Below are positions 30,174 through 38,972 of a stretch of DNA of 42,610 nt, one piece after another (the first letter of the stretch is position 1; each line of letters starts with the position of its first letter). Under the pieces are notes generated by a model. It was given only the letters and a program-made list of their open reading frames with translations, did not search any database and was not told where the DNA came from. Source of the DNA: an uncultured Clostridia bacterium (GTDB taxonomy: Bacteria > Bacillota > Clostridia > Christensenellales > UBA1242). The position numbers were made by a program, and so were the translations under genes. The stretch spans positions 1-42,610 of the forward strand of contig CALVWC010000005.1 of NCBI GenBank assembly GCA_944364445.1, given 5' to 3'.

Positions 30174-32309
30174 ATGGAAAAATTTGACATAAATTCTCTT
30201 AACGACGAACAGAAGAAAGCCCTCTATGAAACGGAGGGAGTTGTGCTTGTGACGGCGGGCGCTGGAAGTGGAAAAACGCGTCTTTTAACTCACAGAATTT
30301 GTCATCTCATTTTGGATAAACATATTTCTCCGTATAACATTCTTGCCATAACTTTCACAAATAAGGCAACAAACGAAATGCGTGAGCGTGTTTTATCGAT
30401 GTGTGATTGCAACATTTGGATTTCCACTTTTCACTCGATGTGTGTGAGAATTTTAAGGCAAGAAATTGAAGTTTTGGGGGATTACACAAGAAATTTTACG
30501 ATAATCAGTGAAACCGACCGCGATAAGATTTTGAAAGAAATTATAAAAACACTTAACCTTGACGAAGAAGATTTGGAAAAAGTGGAAACGCATCTTGACA
30601 ACATTAAAAACAAAGGGCAGGAGGCTGAGGAATATTTTAACTATCTAATGCAGTTCGGCAACAAGGATAATTTGAAAAATTACTACAAAGCAGTGTGTCT
30701 GTATGAAGAAAAGCTGAGAAATAGCAACAGCCTTGATTTTGATGATTTATTGAATAAAACCTTGTATATTTTCAATAATTATCCAGAGATTTTGAAGAAA
30801 TATGCCGAAAGGTTTAGGTATATTTTGGTGGACGAGTTTCAAGATACCAATCTTGTGCAGTATAAACTTGTTAAACTTCTCTCTTCCGTTTGGGGAAATC
30901 TTTTTGTTGTGGGTGACGAGGACCAGTGTATCTATTCTTGGAGAGGGGCAAATTACAGAAATATATTTAATTTGAAAGATGACTTTAAAGATGTCAAAGT
31001 CTTTAAATTGGAAAGAAATTATCGCTCCAGCAGAAACATTTTAAATCTTGCCAACAATGTGATTTCCAATAACAGTGAAAGGCTGGAAAAAAATCTTTGG
31101 ACGGAAAAAGACGATGGGCTTCCGCCAGTTGTTTACACTGCGTTTGACGAGCGAGATGAAGCACAATTTGTGGCTCGAGAAATTTTGAACTTGGTGGATG
31201 AAGGTTATTCGTTCAGCGATTTTGCCATTTTGATGAGAATAAATGCACTTTCTCGTTCAGTGGAAGAGGGATTGTTAAATTATGGCATTCCATATAGGCT
31301 TTATGGAGGTCAGAAATTCTTTGAGAGAAGTGAAGTGAAAATCCTTCTTGCATATATCTCAATTTTTGTCAATCCAAAAGATGAACTTTCTCTTCTTAAA
31401 GTCATCAACTTTCCAAAGCGTGGCATAGGAGATGTGGCAATTTTAAATTTGAAAAAAGAGGCGGGCGAAAAGGATTTACTTTCATATTTAACCAGCGAAA
31501 AGTTTAAGTTTAGTAAGTATTATAATAAACTTAAAGCGTTTGTGGAGGGATATACTGGGCTTTTACATGATATGCCAGCGTTAAGCTTAGAAAAATTCGC
31601 GCAAAAGGTGTTGGAAGTTTTTGGAATTATCTCCGCTTATCAAGGTAAGGACGAAGACAGCGTTAACAGGCTTTCTAACATTGATAGTTTTCTTGCGTCT
31701 GTTAAGGAGTTCGAAGAGCAAAATGAAAACCCAACTTTCATAGATTATCTTGCAAGCGTCATGCTTCGTTCTGACCAAGACGACATCGAAAACGGCGGAA
31801 CGGTGAGTTTGGCGACCATCCATGCCGTGAAAGGTTTGGAATTTAAAGTGGTTTTTGTGATAGGCTTGGAAGAGGGAATTTTTCCGCTAACTCGAGCCAA
31901 CAACAGCAAAAGCGAGTTGGAAGAGGAAAGAAGGCTTTTGTATGTGGCAATAACGCGAGCGGAGGAAAAAATCTATTTAACTCACGCAAACAGGCGATAT
32001 ATGTATGGTAAAACTAATAATGAAGTGGAAAGCCGTTTTGTTAAAGAACTTAATATCGTGGAAAAAGCGGACAAAACAAAGGTAAAAGTGAAAAAAGATG
32101 ACTTCTTTCTTCCAGAAAAAGAGGAAGAAGCCTTTGTTAGTGGTCTAAAGGTTGGTGATAAAGTTGAGCATACAAGGTTTGGTGTGGGGATAATTAAAGA
32201 AATATCCGATGACGGACTTGTTGGAAGAATAGATTTTGAAGATTTTGGCGAAAAAGAACTTATGTTAAACATCGCCACACTTAAAAAAATGGAGGGAAAA
32301 AATGAATAA
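30174..32309 (+). CDS. pcrA: ATP-dependent DNA helicase PcrA/UvrD
   Basis: Superfamily 1A 3'-5' helicase for repair and replication, 711 residues. Motifs in order: LNDEQKKALYE (Q motif), TAGAGSGKTRLL (Walker A, about residue 30), ITFTNKATNEMRER (Ia), LVDEFQDTN (Walker B), GDEDQCIYSWRGA (III), LERNYRSSRNI (IV), TIHAVKGLEFKVVFVIGLEEGIFP (V) and EERRLLYVAITRAEEKIYLT (VI). The C-terminal PcrA interaction region is present (GLKVGDKVEHTRFGVGIIKEI). It overlaps ligA by 8 bases, the classic pcrA-ligA operon. Confidence 0.97.
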   Translation: MEKFDINSLNDEQKKALYETEGVVLVTAGAGSGKTRLLTHRICHLILDKHISPYNILAITFTNKATNEMRERVLSMCDCNIWISTFHSMCVRILRQEIEVLGDYTRNFTIISETDRDKILKEIIKTLNLDEEDLEKVETHLDNIKNKGQEAEEYFNYLMQFGNKDNLKNYYKAVCLYEEKLRNSNSLDFDDLLNKTLYIFNNYPEILKKYAERFRYILVDEFQDTNLVQYKLVKLLSSVWGNLFVVGDEDQCIYSWRGANYRNIFNLKDDFKDVKVFKLERNYRSSRNILNLANNVISNNSERLEKNLWTEKDDGLPPVVYTAFDERDEAQFVAREILNLVDEGYSFSDFAILMRINALSRSVEEGLLNYGIPYRLYGGQKFFERSEVKILLAYISIFVNPKDELSLLKVINFPKRGIGDVAILNLKKEAGEKDLLSYLTSEKFKFSKYYNKLKAFVEGYTGLLHDMPALSLEKFAQKVLEVFGIISAYQGKDEDSVNRLSNIDSFLASVKEFEEQNENPTFIDYLASVMLRSDQDDIENGGTVSLATIHAVKGLEFKVVFVIGLEEGIFPLTRANNSKSELEEERRLLYVAITRAEEKIYLTHANRRYMYGKTNNEVESRFVKELNIVEKADKTKVKVKKDDFFLPEKEEEAFVSGLKVGDKVEHTRFGVGIIKEISDDGLVGRIDFEDFGEKELMLNIATLKKMEGKNE

Positions 32310-34263
32310 ACTTGAAAGAATGAAATTTCTTGTTCAAGAAGTTAATAAGCATAATTATAACTACTATGTTTTAGATAATCCTACCATTTCGGATAAGGAA
32401 TATGACGCACTTTACTATGAACTTGTTGACCTTGAAAAAGAACTTGGAATTATTTTGCCAAACTCTCCAACTCAGCGTGTTGGTGGCGAAGTTTTAGATA
32501 AATTTCAGAAAAAAAGGCATGAAATTCGCCTATATTCGCTTAACAAAGTGAGAAGTTTTGAAGATTTGGGCGATTTTATGGCGGAAATGGCAAAATACGA
32601 GAAAAATCCGACTTTCAGTTTGGAATATAAATTTGACGGGCTTACTGTTGTTGTGGAATATGAAAATGGGGTGTTTAAGTCTGCAACAACTCGAGGTAAT
32701 GGTGAGATTGGCGAAGATGTGACAGAGCAGGCAAAGACCATTAAAAGCATACCTTTAACAATTCCTTTTAAAGAGAGGTTGATTGTTCAAGGTGAGGGTA
32801 TGATGACGATGAAAGCCTTTAAAAAGTATAATAAGACTGCCGAAATTCCTCTTAAAAATCCACGAAATGGCGTGGCTGGTGCGATAAGAAATTTAGACCC
32901 AAAGGAAACGGCAAGAAGAAATTTGGATTATTTTTGCTATGCGGTTTTGCTTGCAAATGGGAAAACTTTTAACACGCAAAAAGAAATGCACGACTTTATT
33001 GAAGAGCAAGGCTTTTTAACAGGCGGATATTTTAAGGTGATTTCCACTTTAAAAGAGGCGGAAAAATATATTGAAGAGGTGGATGAGGTCAAAAACTCGC
33101 TGGATGTGATGATTGACGGAATGGTTTTAAAATTAAATGAGGTTGCACCGCGTGAAGAAATCGGCTTTACCAACAAATTTCCAAAGTGGGCAAGGGCGTT
33201 TAAGTTTGAGGCTATGGAAACCTCCACCATTTTAAAGGATGTGGTTTGGCAGGTTGGACGCACTGGCAAAGTTTCGCCAATCGCCATTTTAGAACCAGTG
33301 GAACTTGCAGGAGCAACAATTTCGCGCGCCACATTAAACAATATGGATGACATCAAAAAGAAAGGCGTTTTAAAAAATTCAAGAATTTTCATAAGGCGCT
33401 CCAACGAGGTTATTCCAGAGGTTTTAGGTTTAGCAGAAAAACTTGATAACTCCACGGAAATTGAAGAGCCGTCATATTGCCCATGTTGCAAAAGCAAGTT
33501 GATGAAAAAAGGTCCACTTCTATATTGCCTAAACCGTGATGGTTGCGAGGAGCAGATAATAAGTCGGCTCACTCACTTTGTTTCAAGAGAGGCTTTTAAC
33601 ATTGAAGGACTTTCTGAAAAAACTCTTTTGGCGCTAAATCACAAAGTAGGCGTTTGTGAATTTTCTGATTTATATAAACTCACTTCCGACGATTTAAGAA
33701 AACTTGACAACTTTAAAGACAAAAAGACAAGCAATATTATTAATTCCATTAATCGCAGTAAGGAAGTGGAATTATATAGGTTTTTGTTTGCGCTTGGCAT
33801 TAACGAAGTGGGAATAAAAACGGCTAAGGATTTGGCTAAGAAATTTAAAACCCTAAGTGCCATTATGAAAGCAACAAAAGAGGAACTTCAACAGGTTGAC
33901 GATGTGGGTGAGGTCATTGCAGATAACATTGTGGAATATTTTAAAGATAAAGAAAATGTTAAGGAAATTGAACGATTGTTTGAAAATGGTGTTTCCATTT
34001 TAGAGGTGGAAGAAAATGAAAATTCACTCTTTAAAAATATGACTTTTGTTTTGACTGGAACGCTTGAAAATTACACACGAAGTGAGATGAGTGCAATCAT
34101 TGAAAAACATGGCGGAAATGTTTCTTCATCGGTTTCCAAAAACACCACATATGTGCTTGCAGGAAGCGAGGCGGGAAGCAAACTTGACAAAGCCAAAAGT
34201 TTGGGTGTTAGAATAATTTCCGAAAAGGATATTCTTGAAATGTTGAAAAATGCCGAAAATTGA
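32302..34263 (+). CDS. ligA: NAD-dependent DNA ligase LigA
   Basis: Seals nicks using NAD+, 653 residues. Domain Ia (NYNYYVLDNPTISDKEYDAL) binds NMN. The adenylation motif is EYKFDGLTV (KxDG, about residue 110). OB-fold sequence GRTGKVSPIAILEPVELAG and a four-Cys zinc finger (CPCC...C...C) follow. The HhH domain and a C-terminal BRCT domain (MTFVLTGTLENYTRSEMSA to the end) complete it. GGAGGG precedes the ATG inside the pcrA end. Confidence 0.98.
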   Translation: MNKLERMKFLVQEVNKHNYNYYVLDNPTISDKEYDALYYELVDLEKELGIILPNSPTQRVGGEVLDKFQKKRHEIRLYSLNKVRSFEDLGDFMAEMAKYEKNPTFSLEYKFDGLTVVVEYENGVFKSATTRGNGEIGEDVTEQAKTIKSIPLTIPFKERLIVQGEGMMTMKAFKKYNKTAEIPLKNPRNGVAGAIRNLDPKETARRNLDYFCYAVLLANGKTFNTQKEMHDFIEEQGFLTGGYFKVISTLKEAEKYIEEVDEVKNSLDVMIDGMVLKLNEVAPREEIGFTNKFPKWARAFKFEAMETSTILKDVVWQVGRTGKVSPIAILEPVELAGATISRATLNNMDDIKKKGVLKNSRIFIRRSNEVIPEVLGLAEKLDNSTEIEEPSYCPCCKSKLMKKGPLLYCLNRDGCEEQIISRLTHFVSREAFNIEGLSEKTLLALNHKVGVCEFSDLYKLTSDDLRKLDNFKDKKTSNIINSINRSKEVELYRFLFALGINEVGIKTAKDLAKKFKTLSAIMKATKEELQQVDDVGEVIADNIVEYFKDKENVKEIERLFENGVSILEVEENENSLFKNMTFVLTGTLENYTRSEMSAIIEKHGGNVSSSVSKNTTYVLAGSEAGSKLDKAKSLGVRIISEKDILEMLKNAEN

Positions 34264-34333
34264 GGAAAATTCTGTGTTTTTTTGATAAAAAATGTGATTT
34301 TTAACAATTTATTAGTTTAAAAACAAATTTTTC

Positions 34334-34363
34334 TTGCTTAGGTTTGTTTATTTATGATATAAT
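34334..34363 (+). promoter_or_regulatory. Promoter of sepF-lspA-rluD unit
   Basis: -35 TTGCTT (34334-34339), an 18-base spacer, extended -10 TGA-TATAAT (34358-34363). A normal leader with GGGAAG follows. Confidence 0.6.
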
Positions 34364-34382
34364 TTGCAAAAGAGGGAAGATT

Positions 34383-34748
34383 ATGAAATTTATGGATTAC
34401 ATCTATAAAGCGCTTGGTTTTGAAACTGAAGATGTTAAATTAGTCAAGAAAAAACCAGCAAAGAAAAACGCAACTTACAATTTGAAAGTCAGCGAAAAAC
34501 TTCCTGACGAAATTGACGGCATCAAGGTTTTCTATCCAGAAAGTTTGGCAGATTGCAAAGAGAAAGCAGAATATCTGAAAAAGGAAACACCATTTATTTT
34601 AGATTTCAGAAAATGCTCGGCTTTTGAGAAAAATAAAATTTTAGATTACTTCGATGGCGTGATTGATATGCTTGGCGCAAAAGAGGAAGAGATAGAGAAA
34701 AATATGTATATTTTCCTACCAAAAAATTTTGAGATTGAAATTGATTAG
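34383..34748 (+). CDS. sepF: Cell division protein SepF
   Basis: FtsZ-binding divisome protein of Gram-positives, 121 residues. Start at the ATG after GAGGGAAG; an earlier in-frame start sits before the -10. The N-terminal amphipathic membrane anchor (MKFMDYIYKALGF) is typical. After a basic linker, the SepF core runs VFYPESLADCKEKAEYLKK, FILDFRKCSAFEKNKILDYFDGVIDMLGA and MYIFLPKNFEIEI. It is followed 7 bases later by lspA. Sequence drift from B. subtilis is strong, but order and motifs fit. Confidence 0.88.
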   Translation: MKFMDYIYKALGFETEDVKLVKKKPAKKNATYNLKVSEKLPDEIDGIKVFYPESLADCKEKAEYLKKETPFILDFRKCSAFEKNKILDYFDGVIDMLGAKEEEIEKNMYIFLPKNFEIEID

Positions 34749-34755
34749 AGGTTTT

Positions 34756-35421
34756 ATGAGTAAGAGTTTAAGAAACAAAATCATCGTGCTTGTGGTGCTG
34801 TCGGTGGCAATACTTGCACTTGACCTTATAACTAAATATGTGATATGTGGAATGTTTGCTGAAAATGAAGGGATAACTGCCATTCCATATCTTTTTAACA
34901 TCATTGTGGTGCACAATGAAGGGGCAGCATGGGGAATTTTATCTGGCAATCAAATCGGACTTATCATTTTAAGCATTTTACTTTTTGCTTTTCTTATTTG
35001 GTATTTTGTGAAAGAGAAGAAAAAAAGTTGGCTTTTGGTTATCAGTATGGCATTCATCTATGGCGGTTGCATTGGCAATTTATTTGACCGAATTGTGTTT
35101 GGATATGTTCGCGATTTCATTCAATTTGCTTTCTGGCAAAGTTTTCCAATATTCAATTTTGCGGATGTGTTTTTAACTGTTGGCGTCATTCTTTTTGCTA
35201 TTTACCTTATCATTTTCTTGGTTAAAAAAGAAAAGAGTGAGGACACTGAAGTTGTCAGTGCTGGCACTGGCGAAGTGACCATTGAAAAATATGAAGATGA
35301 GGAAAAATCGCAAAAAAACGCCGAAAAAATCGATAAAAATGCTGAAAAAAGTGAAAATTTTGACAATTTAGCCGATAAAAACGAATTTAAAGAAAATAAA
35401 AACAAAAGTAAAAAAGAATAA
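34756..35421 (+). CDS. lspA: Lipoprotein signal peptidase II LspA, with long charged C-terminal tail
   Basis: Membrane aspartic peptidase that cleaves prolipoproteins, 221 residues. Start at the ATG preceded by AGAGG; an in-frame TTG upstream overlaps sepF. Four transmembrane helices. Motifs: DLITKYVI (N-terminal), VHNEGAAWGILSG, GGCIGNLFDRI and VRDFI (first Asp), FNFADVFLTVG (second Asp). A typical LspA is about 150-170 residues. The last 55-60 here form a Glu/Lys/Asn low-complexity cytoplasmic tail (EKYEDEEKSQKNAEK and onward). Likely clients include the two lipoproteins at 38973 and 40258. Confidence 0.95.
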   Translation: MSKSLRNKIIVLVVLSVAILALDLITKYVICGMFAENEGITAIPYLFNIIVVHNEGAAWGILSGNQIGLIILSILLFAFLIWYFVKEKKKSWLLVISMAFIYGGCIGNLFDRIVFGYVRDFIQFAFWQSFPIFNFADVFLTVGVILFAIYLIIFLVKKEKSEDTEVVSAGTGEVTIEKYEDEEKSQKNAEKIDKNAEKSENFDNLADKNEFKENKNKSKKE

Positions 35422-35426
35422 AATTT

Positions 35427-36338
35427 ATGGAAAAAGTGGAAATTTTTAACGTGGAAAAGGAAGATGTGGGGAAACGACTCGATGTGTTTTTACAAGAGAA
35501 ATTTCCCTCTTTTTCTCGTTCCTATTTCAAAAATTTGATTGACAGTGGCGACGTTTTAGTTGATGAGAAAGAAGTTAAAAGTGGAGAAAAATTAAAAATT
35601 GGAAAAAGTGTTCAAGTGCATTTTAAAGAGCCAGAAAAAATTTCCACTGAGGCAGAGGATGTGGACTTTGAAATCGTCTATGAAGATGACGACATTGTGG
35701 TTATCAACAAACCGCAGGGGCTTGTGGTGCATCCATGTTCTTCAACAAAACATGGCACGCTTGTGAATGGACTTCTATATCGCGTTAAAAATTTAAGTGG
35801 CATAAATGGCAAACTTAGGCCAGGCATTGTGCATAGGCTGGATAAGGAAACAAGTGGCTTACTTGTTGTTGCGAAAAACGACAAAGCACACATTTCGCTT
35901 GCTGAACAAATTAAAAACAAAACTTGTAAAAGAAATTATCTTGCCATTTTGGAAGGAAATTTGAAAGAAGATGAAGGTGAAATCGAAACAAAAATTGGCA
36001 GAGATAAGAAAGACAGAAAAAAGATGGCGGTGGTTGAAAACGGCAGAGTTGCCATAACCAATTATAAGGTTTTGGAGAGGTTTAAAAACGCCTGCCTTGT
36101 GGAATTTTCTTTAAAAACAGGAAGAACACATCAAATAAGGGTTCACTCAAAGTTTTTAAATCATTCAATCATTGGCGACAAAGTGTATGGAAAAGAGGTT
36201 AAAGGCTTAAATGGGCAACTTCTTCATGCTTACAAACTTTCCTTTACTCATCCAACAACTCATAAAGAAATGACTTTTGAGGCAAAACCACCAAAATATT
36301 TTGAAGAATATCTGGAAAAACTTAGGAGGAAAATATGA
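35427..36338 (+). CDS. rluD: RluD-type 23S rRNA pseudouridine synthase
   Basis: A 303-residue RNA pseudouridine synthase. The N-terminal S4 domain (VGKRLDVFLQEKFPSFSRSY) is followed by the catalytic domain with GIVHRLDKETSGLLVVAKN, where the Asp is the nucleophile, GRTHQIRVHSKFL and HAYKLSFTHPTT. It follows lspA by 5 bases, an arrangement common in Firmicutes. The exact target uridines cannot be read. The stop overlaps the next start by 4 bases. Confidence 0.93.
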   Translation: MEKVEIFNVEKEDVGKRLDVFLQEKFPSFSRSYFKNLIDSGDVLVDEKEVKSGEKLKIGKSVQVHFKEPEKISTEAEDVDFEIVYEDDDIVVINKPQGLVVHPCSSTKHGTLVNGLLYRVKNLSGINGKLRPGIVHRLDKETSGLLVVAKNDKAHISLAEQIKNKTCKRNYLAILEGNLKEDEGEIETKIGRDKKDRKKMAVVENGRVAITNYKVLERFKNACLVEFSLKTGRTHQIRVHSKFLNHSIIGDKVYGKEVKGLNGQLLHAYKLSFTHPTTHKEMTFEAKPPKYFEEYLEKLRRKI

Positions 36339-36874
36339 TTTATTTTGTGCGACATGGAAAAACTGACTATAACAAAAAGAATCTTTTATCTGGTGGCGAT
36401 ATTGATATTCCACTTAACAGCGAAGGAAAAGAGCAAGCCAAAATAACGGCAAACCTTCTTAAAGATGTAAAATTCGACATGGTTTTCTGTTCACCTTTAA
36501 TCCGTGCGAAGAAAACTTGTGAAGAGATTATGAAATTTCATAAAAATATCCCTGTTATTTATGACAGCCGAATTGTTGAACTTAAATGTGGAAAAAATAA
36601 TGGTATAGTATCTTCCGAGTTTGATAAATATATGTTTGTTTTATGCAAGACGCCAAAAGAAGGTATTGAGGAAACTATATACGAATATTATAATCGCTGT
36701 GCAGATTTTTTGAAGGATATATGTGCTAAGTATAAGGATAAAGATATTCTTGTTGTGGCACATAATGGGGTTTGTGCGATGTTTAAATGGTATTTTTACG
36801 GCGAGCCAAAAGAACAAGATTTAAGAAATTATTTCTGCGAAAATTGTGAAGTTGTTGAATTTAAATTTGATTAA
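36335..36874 (+). CDS. Histidine phosphatase family protein
   Basis: A 179-residue phosphoglycerate-mutase-fold phosphatase. The catalytic His is in FVRHGKTDYN at the start. FDMVFCSPLIRAKKTCEEI is the second conserved block and VVAHNGVCAMFKW contains the second catalytic His. The start (ATGA) overlaps the rluD stop, and GGAGGA lies upstream. The specificity subtype (PGM, alpha-ribazole phosphatase, other) cannot be assigned, and no cobalamin genes lie nearby. Confidence 0.9.
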   Translation: MIYFVRHGKTDYNKKNLLSGGDIDIPLNSEGKEQAKITANLLKDVKFDMVFCSPLIRAKKTCEEIMKFHKNIPVIYDSRIVELKCGKNNGIVSSEFDKYMFVLCKTPKEGIEETIYEYYNRCADFLKDICAKYKDKDILVVAHNGVCAMFKWYFYGEPKEQDLRNYFCENCEVVEFKFD

Positions 36875-36951
36875 TTAGTTAAAAAGGCACTTAAAAGTAG
36901 CCTATTTATAGGAAAATATTGCAAAATTTTGCTAAAAGTTATTTAAAACTG

Positions 36952-36980
36952 TTGACAAAATTCTTTTTTAATGCTAAAAT
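36952..36980 (+). promoter_or_regulatory. Promoter of the rplU-prp-rpmA operon
   Basis: TTGACA (36952-36957), exactly 17 bases, extended -10 TGC-TAAAAT (36975-36980). Confidence 0.85.
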
Positions 36981-36986
36981 ATGGAT

Positions 36987-37070
36987 GTATCCGCATATAT
37001 CGGGTTTTGAAAGATTGCTTTAAGCAACACCTTTGATAATAGCGAGTTTGGTAAGAGGAGGTATTTAAAG
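36987..37070 (+). ncRNA. Ribosomal protein L21 leader
   Basis: A leader of about 84 bases between promoter and rplU. A long interrupted stem is formed by CCGCATATATC and GATAATAGCG, an inner GGGT/ACC closing helix, and a hairpin TTGC-TTTAA-GCAA. It is followed by the unpaired GAGTTTGGTAAGAGGAGG with the ribosome site. Position, architecture and the GCGAG...GGTAAG end fit the Firmicutes L21 leader family, which is thought to mediate autoregulation. Confidence 0.65.
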
Positions 37071-37379
37071 ATGTTTGCTATCATTGAAACTGGTGGAAAG
37101 CAATACAACGTGACAGAAGGCGATATCATCAAAGTGGAAAAACTTTCAAACGCTGTTGGCGACAAGGTTAAGTTTGAAGTTCTTATGATTTCTGATGGTA
37201 AGAAGTTAGTTGCTGGAACACCAACCGTTAAAGGTGCAGAAGTGACAGCCGAAGTTCTTTCTCATGGCAAAGGTGACAAAATTGTTGTTTTCAAGTATAA
37301 GCCAAAGAAAAACGAAAGAAAGAAGCAAGGTCACAGACAACCTTGGACAGAAATTAAAATTGAATCCATAAAGATGTAA
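37071..37379 (+). CDS. rplU: 50S ribosomal protein L21
   Basis: A 102-residue large-subunit protein. The opening [18 protein letters not shown] is diagnostic. The end has the RNA-binding stretch [26 protein letters not shown] lies 9 bases before the ATG. It is first in the L21-Prp-L27 operon and preceded by a structured leader. Confidence 0.98.
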   Translation: MFAIIETGGKQYNVTEGDIIKVEKLSNAVGDKVKFEVLMISDGKKLVAGTPTVKGAEVTAEVLSHGKGDKIVVFKYKPKKNERKKQGHRQPWTEIKIESIKM

Positions 37380-37380
37380 G

Positions 37381-37704
37381 ATGACAAAGATTTTAATTTT
37401 CAAAAACAAAAATTTCATCACAGGATTTGAAATTTCTGGTCACTCGGGTTATCAAGATGAAGGGAGCGACATTGTGTGCAGTGCAATTTCCACGGCAAGC
37501 CAAATGGCAGTTGTGGGGATAAACGAGGTTTTAAAACTCGACGCATTTGTGGAGATATCAAACGGATATTTAAAGTTAAAACTAAAAAATTATCAAAACG
37601 AAAGCGCACAAACAGTTTTAAAAAGTATGCAATTAACCCTTCAAGAAATCGCCAAAAACTACAAAAACTATGTTAAAATGGAGGTCAAAAAAGATGTTTA
37701 TTAA
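37381..37704 (+). CDS. prp: Ribosomal-processing cysteine protease Prp
   Basis: A 107-residue cysteine protease that trims the L27 N-terminal extension. Catalytic residues: His in ISGHSGY (about residue 22) and Cys in [10 protein letters not shown] (about residue 34). The L27 gene, its substrate, starts inside its last codons (overlap of 11 bases). The start ATG lies one base after the L21 stop. No strong ribosome site, so it is probably coupled to rplU. Confidence 0.95.
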   Translation: MTKILIFKNKNFITGFEISGHSGYQDEGSDIVCSAISTASQMAVVGINEVLKLDAFVEISNGYLKLKLKNYQNESAQTVLKSMQLTLQEIAKNYKNYVKMEVKKDVY

Positions 37705-37963
37705 TATTCAACTTTTTGCTCATAAAAAAGGTGGCGGTAGCACTAAAAACGGCAGAGATTCTCAGTCAAAGCGTCTTGGTGTAAAGGCTTATGCTGGTCA
37801 ACAAGTGACCGCAGGCTCAATTATCGTTCGTCAACGTGGCACTGCAATTTATCCAGGTGCTAATGTTGGAATTGGTAAGGACTACACACTTTTTGCTCTC
37901 AAAAACGGCAAAGTCGTTTTTGGAACATCCAACGGCAAAAAAATCGTTTCAGTTGAAAATTAA
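37694..37963 (+). CDS. rpmA: 50S ribosomal protein L27 (with cleavable N-terminal extension)
   Basis: An 89-residue protein. Start at the ATG 8 bases after GGAGGT; the frame is open 8 codons further upstream inside prp. The N-terminus [20 protein letters not shown] contains the Prp recognition and cut region (N-Q-x-F-A-x-KKG type). Cleavage after FA would expose the mature HKKGGG end that reaches the peptidyl-transferase centre. The remainder is standard L27 ([41 protein letters not shown]). Confidence 0.98.
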   Translation: MFINIQLFAHKKGGGSTKNGRDSQSKRLGVKAYAGQQVTAGSIIVRQRGTAIYPGANVGIGKDYTLFALKNGKVVFGTSNGKKIVSVEN

Positions 37964-37965
37964 TT

Positions 37966-37989
37966 AAAGGGCGTCACGCCCTTTTTTTT
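37966..37989 (+). terminator. Rho-independent terminator after rpmA
   Basis: AAAGGGCG / CGCCCTTT with a TCA loop and a run of eight T. Confidence 0.95.
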
Positions 37990-38079
37990 GTATTTAAATT
38001 GAAAATTTTGTCGAAAAAGCATAATAGCAAACAAATTTAATAACTTTCAGCCAAATTTTGAAAAGAACAAGAGGAAAAA

Positions 38080-38904
38080 ATGAGATACAAAGTCACATCT
38101 AACAGCATTGAGATTGAAGGAAAGGATGATTTTGTTGCAAAAGACATCTTGGAGTGCGGTCAGATTTTCGCTTTCACTAAAGGCACTTCCTATGTGGTGT
38201 TTTCGCGAGATTATAAAGCAGAAATTGTGGAAAATGAAAAGGGCTACAAAATTCTCACAGACAATCCCACTTATTTTGAGAACTTTTTCGATTTAAAAAC
38301 CGATTATGGAAAAATTAAAAAGAGTTTATCTAAGTATGCAATTTTGAAAAAGCCTATCGAGTTTGGTAAGGGTATCAGAATTTTGAAACAAGACCTTTTT
38401 GAAACACTTATAAGTTTCATAATTTCAGCGAACAACAACATAAAAAGAATTCAACTCATTTTGTTTAGATTGCGTGAAAAACTTGGCGAGAAAAAAGATG
38501 GATATTTTGCTTTTCCAACTCGTGATAAATTGCTTGAAGTTGATGAAAACTTTTTCAAGGAAATCGGAGCGGGGTATCGGGCAAGTTATCTTTACAAAGT
38601 TTTGAGGCAAGTGGATGAAAACATGCTTGAGATGTGGCGAAGTTTGCCAACACAAACACTTAGGAACAAACTTATTGCACTTTCTGGCGTTGGCCCAAAA
38701 GTTGCGGATTGTGTGCTTCTTTTTGGTTATGGCAAGCAAGATGTTTTTCCTGTTGACACTTGGATTGAGAAAATGTATTGCAAGTTTTACAAACCTCTTT
38801 CCAATCGCGAGAAGATAAGAGAAAATTTACTTTCTGAGTTTAAAAATCTTTCTGGATATGCACAACAATATTTATTCTTTTCTATGCGTGAGGGTGAAAA
38901 CTAG
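38080..38904 (+). CDS. OGG-type DNA glycosylase (8-oxoguanine repair)
   Basis: A 274-residue HhH-GPD superfamily base-excision enzyme. The N-terminal OGG_N-like domain (about 1-100) has DILECGQIFAFTKG. The HhH motif LSGVGPKVADCVLLFGYGKQ contains the catalytic Lys (PKVAD), and FPVDTWIEKMYCKFY contains the catalytic Asp. Family preference for 8-oxoguanine or related lesions is inferred from the OGG1-like PVD motif and two-domain length. GAGGA precedes the ATG. Stand-alone gene. Confidence 0.88.
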   Translation: MRYKVTSNSIEIEGKDDFVAKDILECGQIFAFTKGTSYVVFSRDYKAEIVENEKGYKILTDNPTYFENFFDLKTDYGKIKKSLSKYAILKKPIEFGKGIRILKQDLFETLISFIISANNNIKRIQLILFRLREKLGEKKDGYFAFPTRDKLLEVDENFFKEIGAGYRASYLYKVLRQVDENMLEMWRSLPTQTLRNKLIALSGVGPKVADCVLLFGYGKQDVFPVDTWIEKMYCKFYKPLSNREKIRENLLSEFKNLSGYAQQYLFFSMREGEN

Positions 38905-38972
38905 AATTCTTCTTTCAAAATTTTTAGGAAAAATACATTCAATTTTCGTGAGTAATAAAGGGGGATATTATT

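Noticed and set aside
31456..31476. Third copy of the GGGCGAAA cloverleaf core inside pcrA
   Set aside because: Only the short core matches; no pairing arms around it and the sequence is coding.
32937..33572. 211-codon minus-strand frame
   Set aside because: Antisense of ligA; no start signal and no recognisable family.
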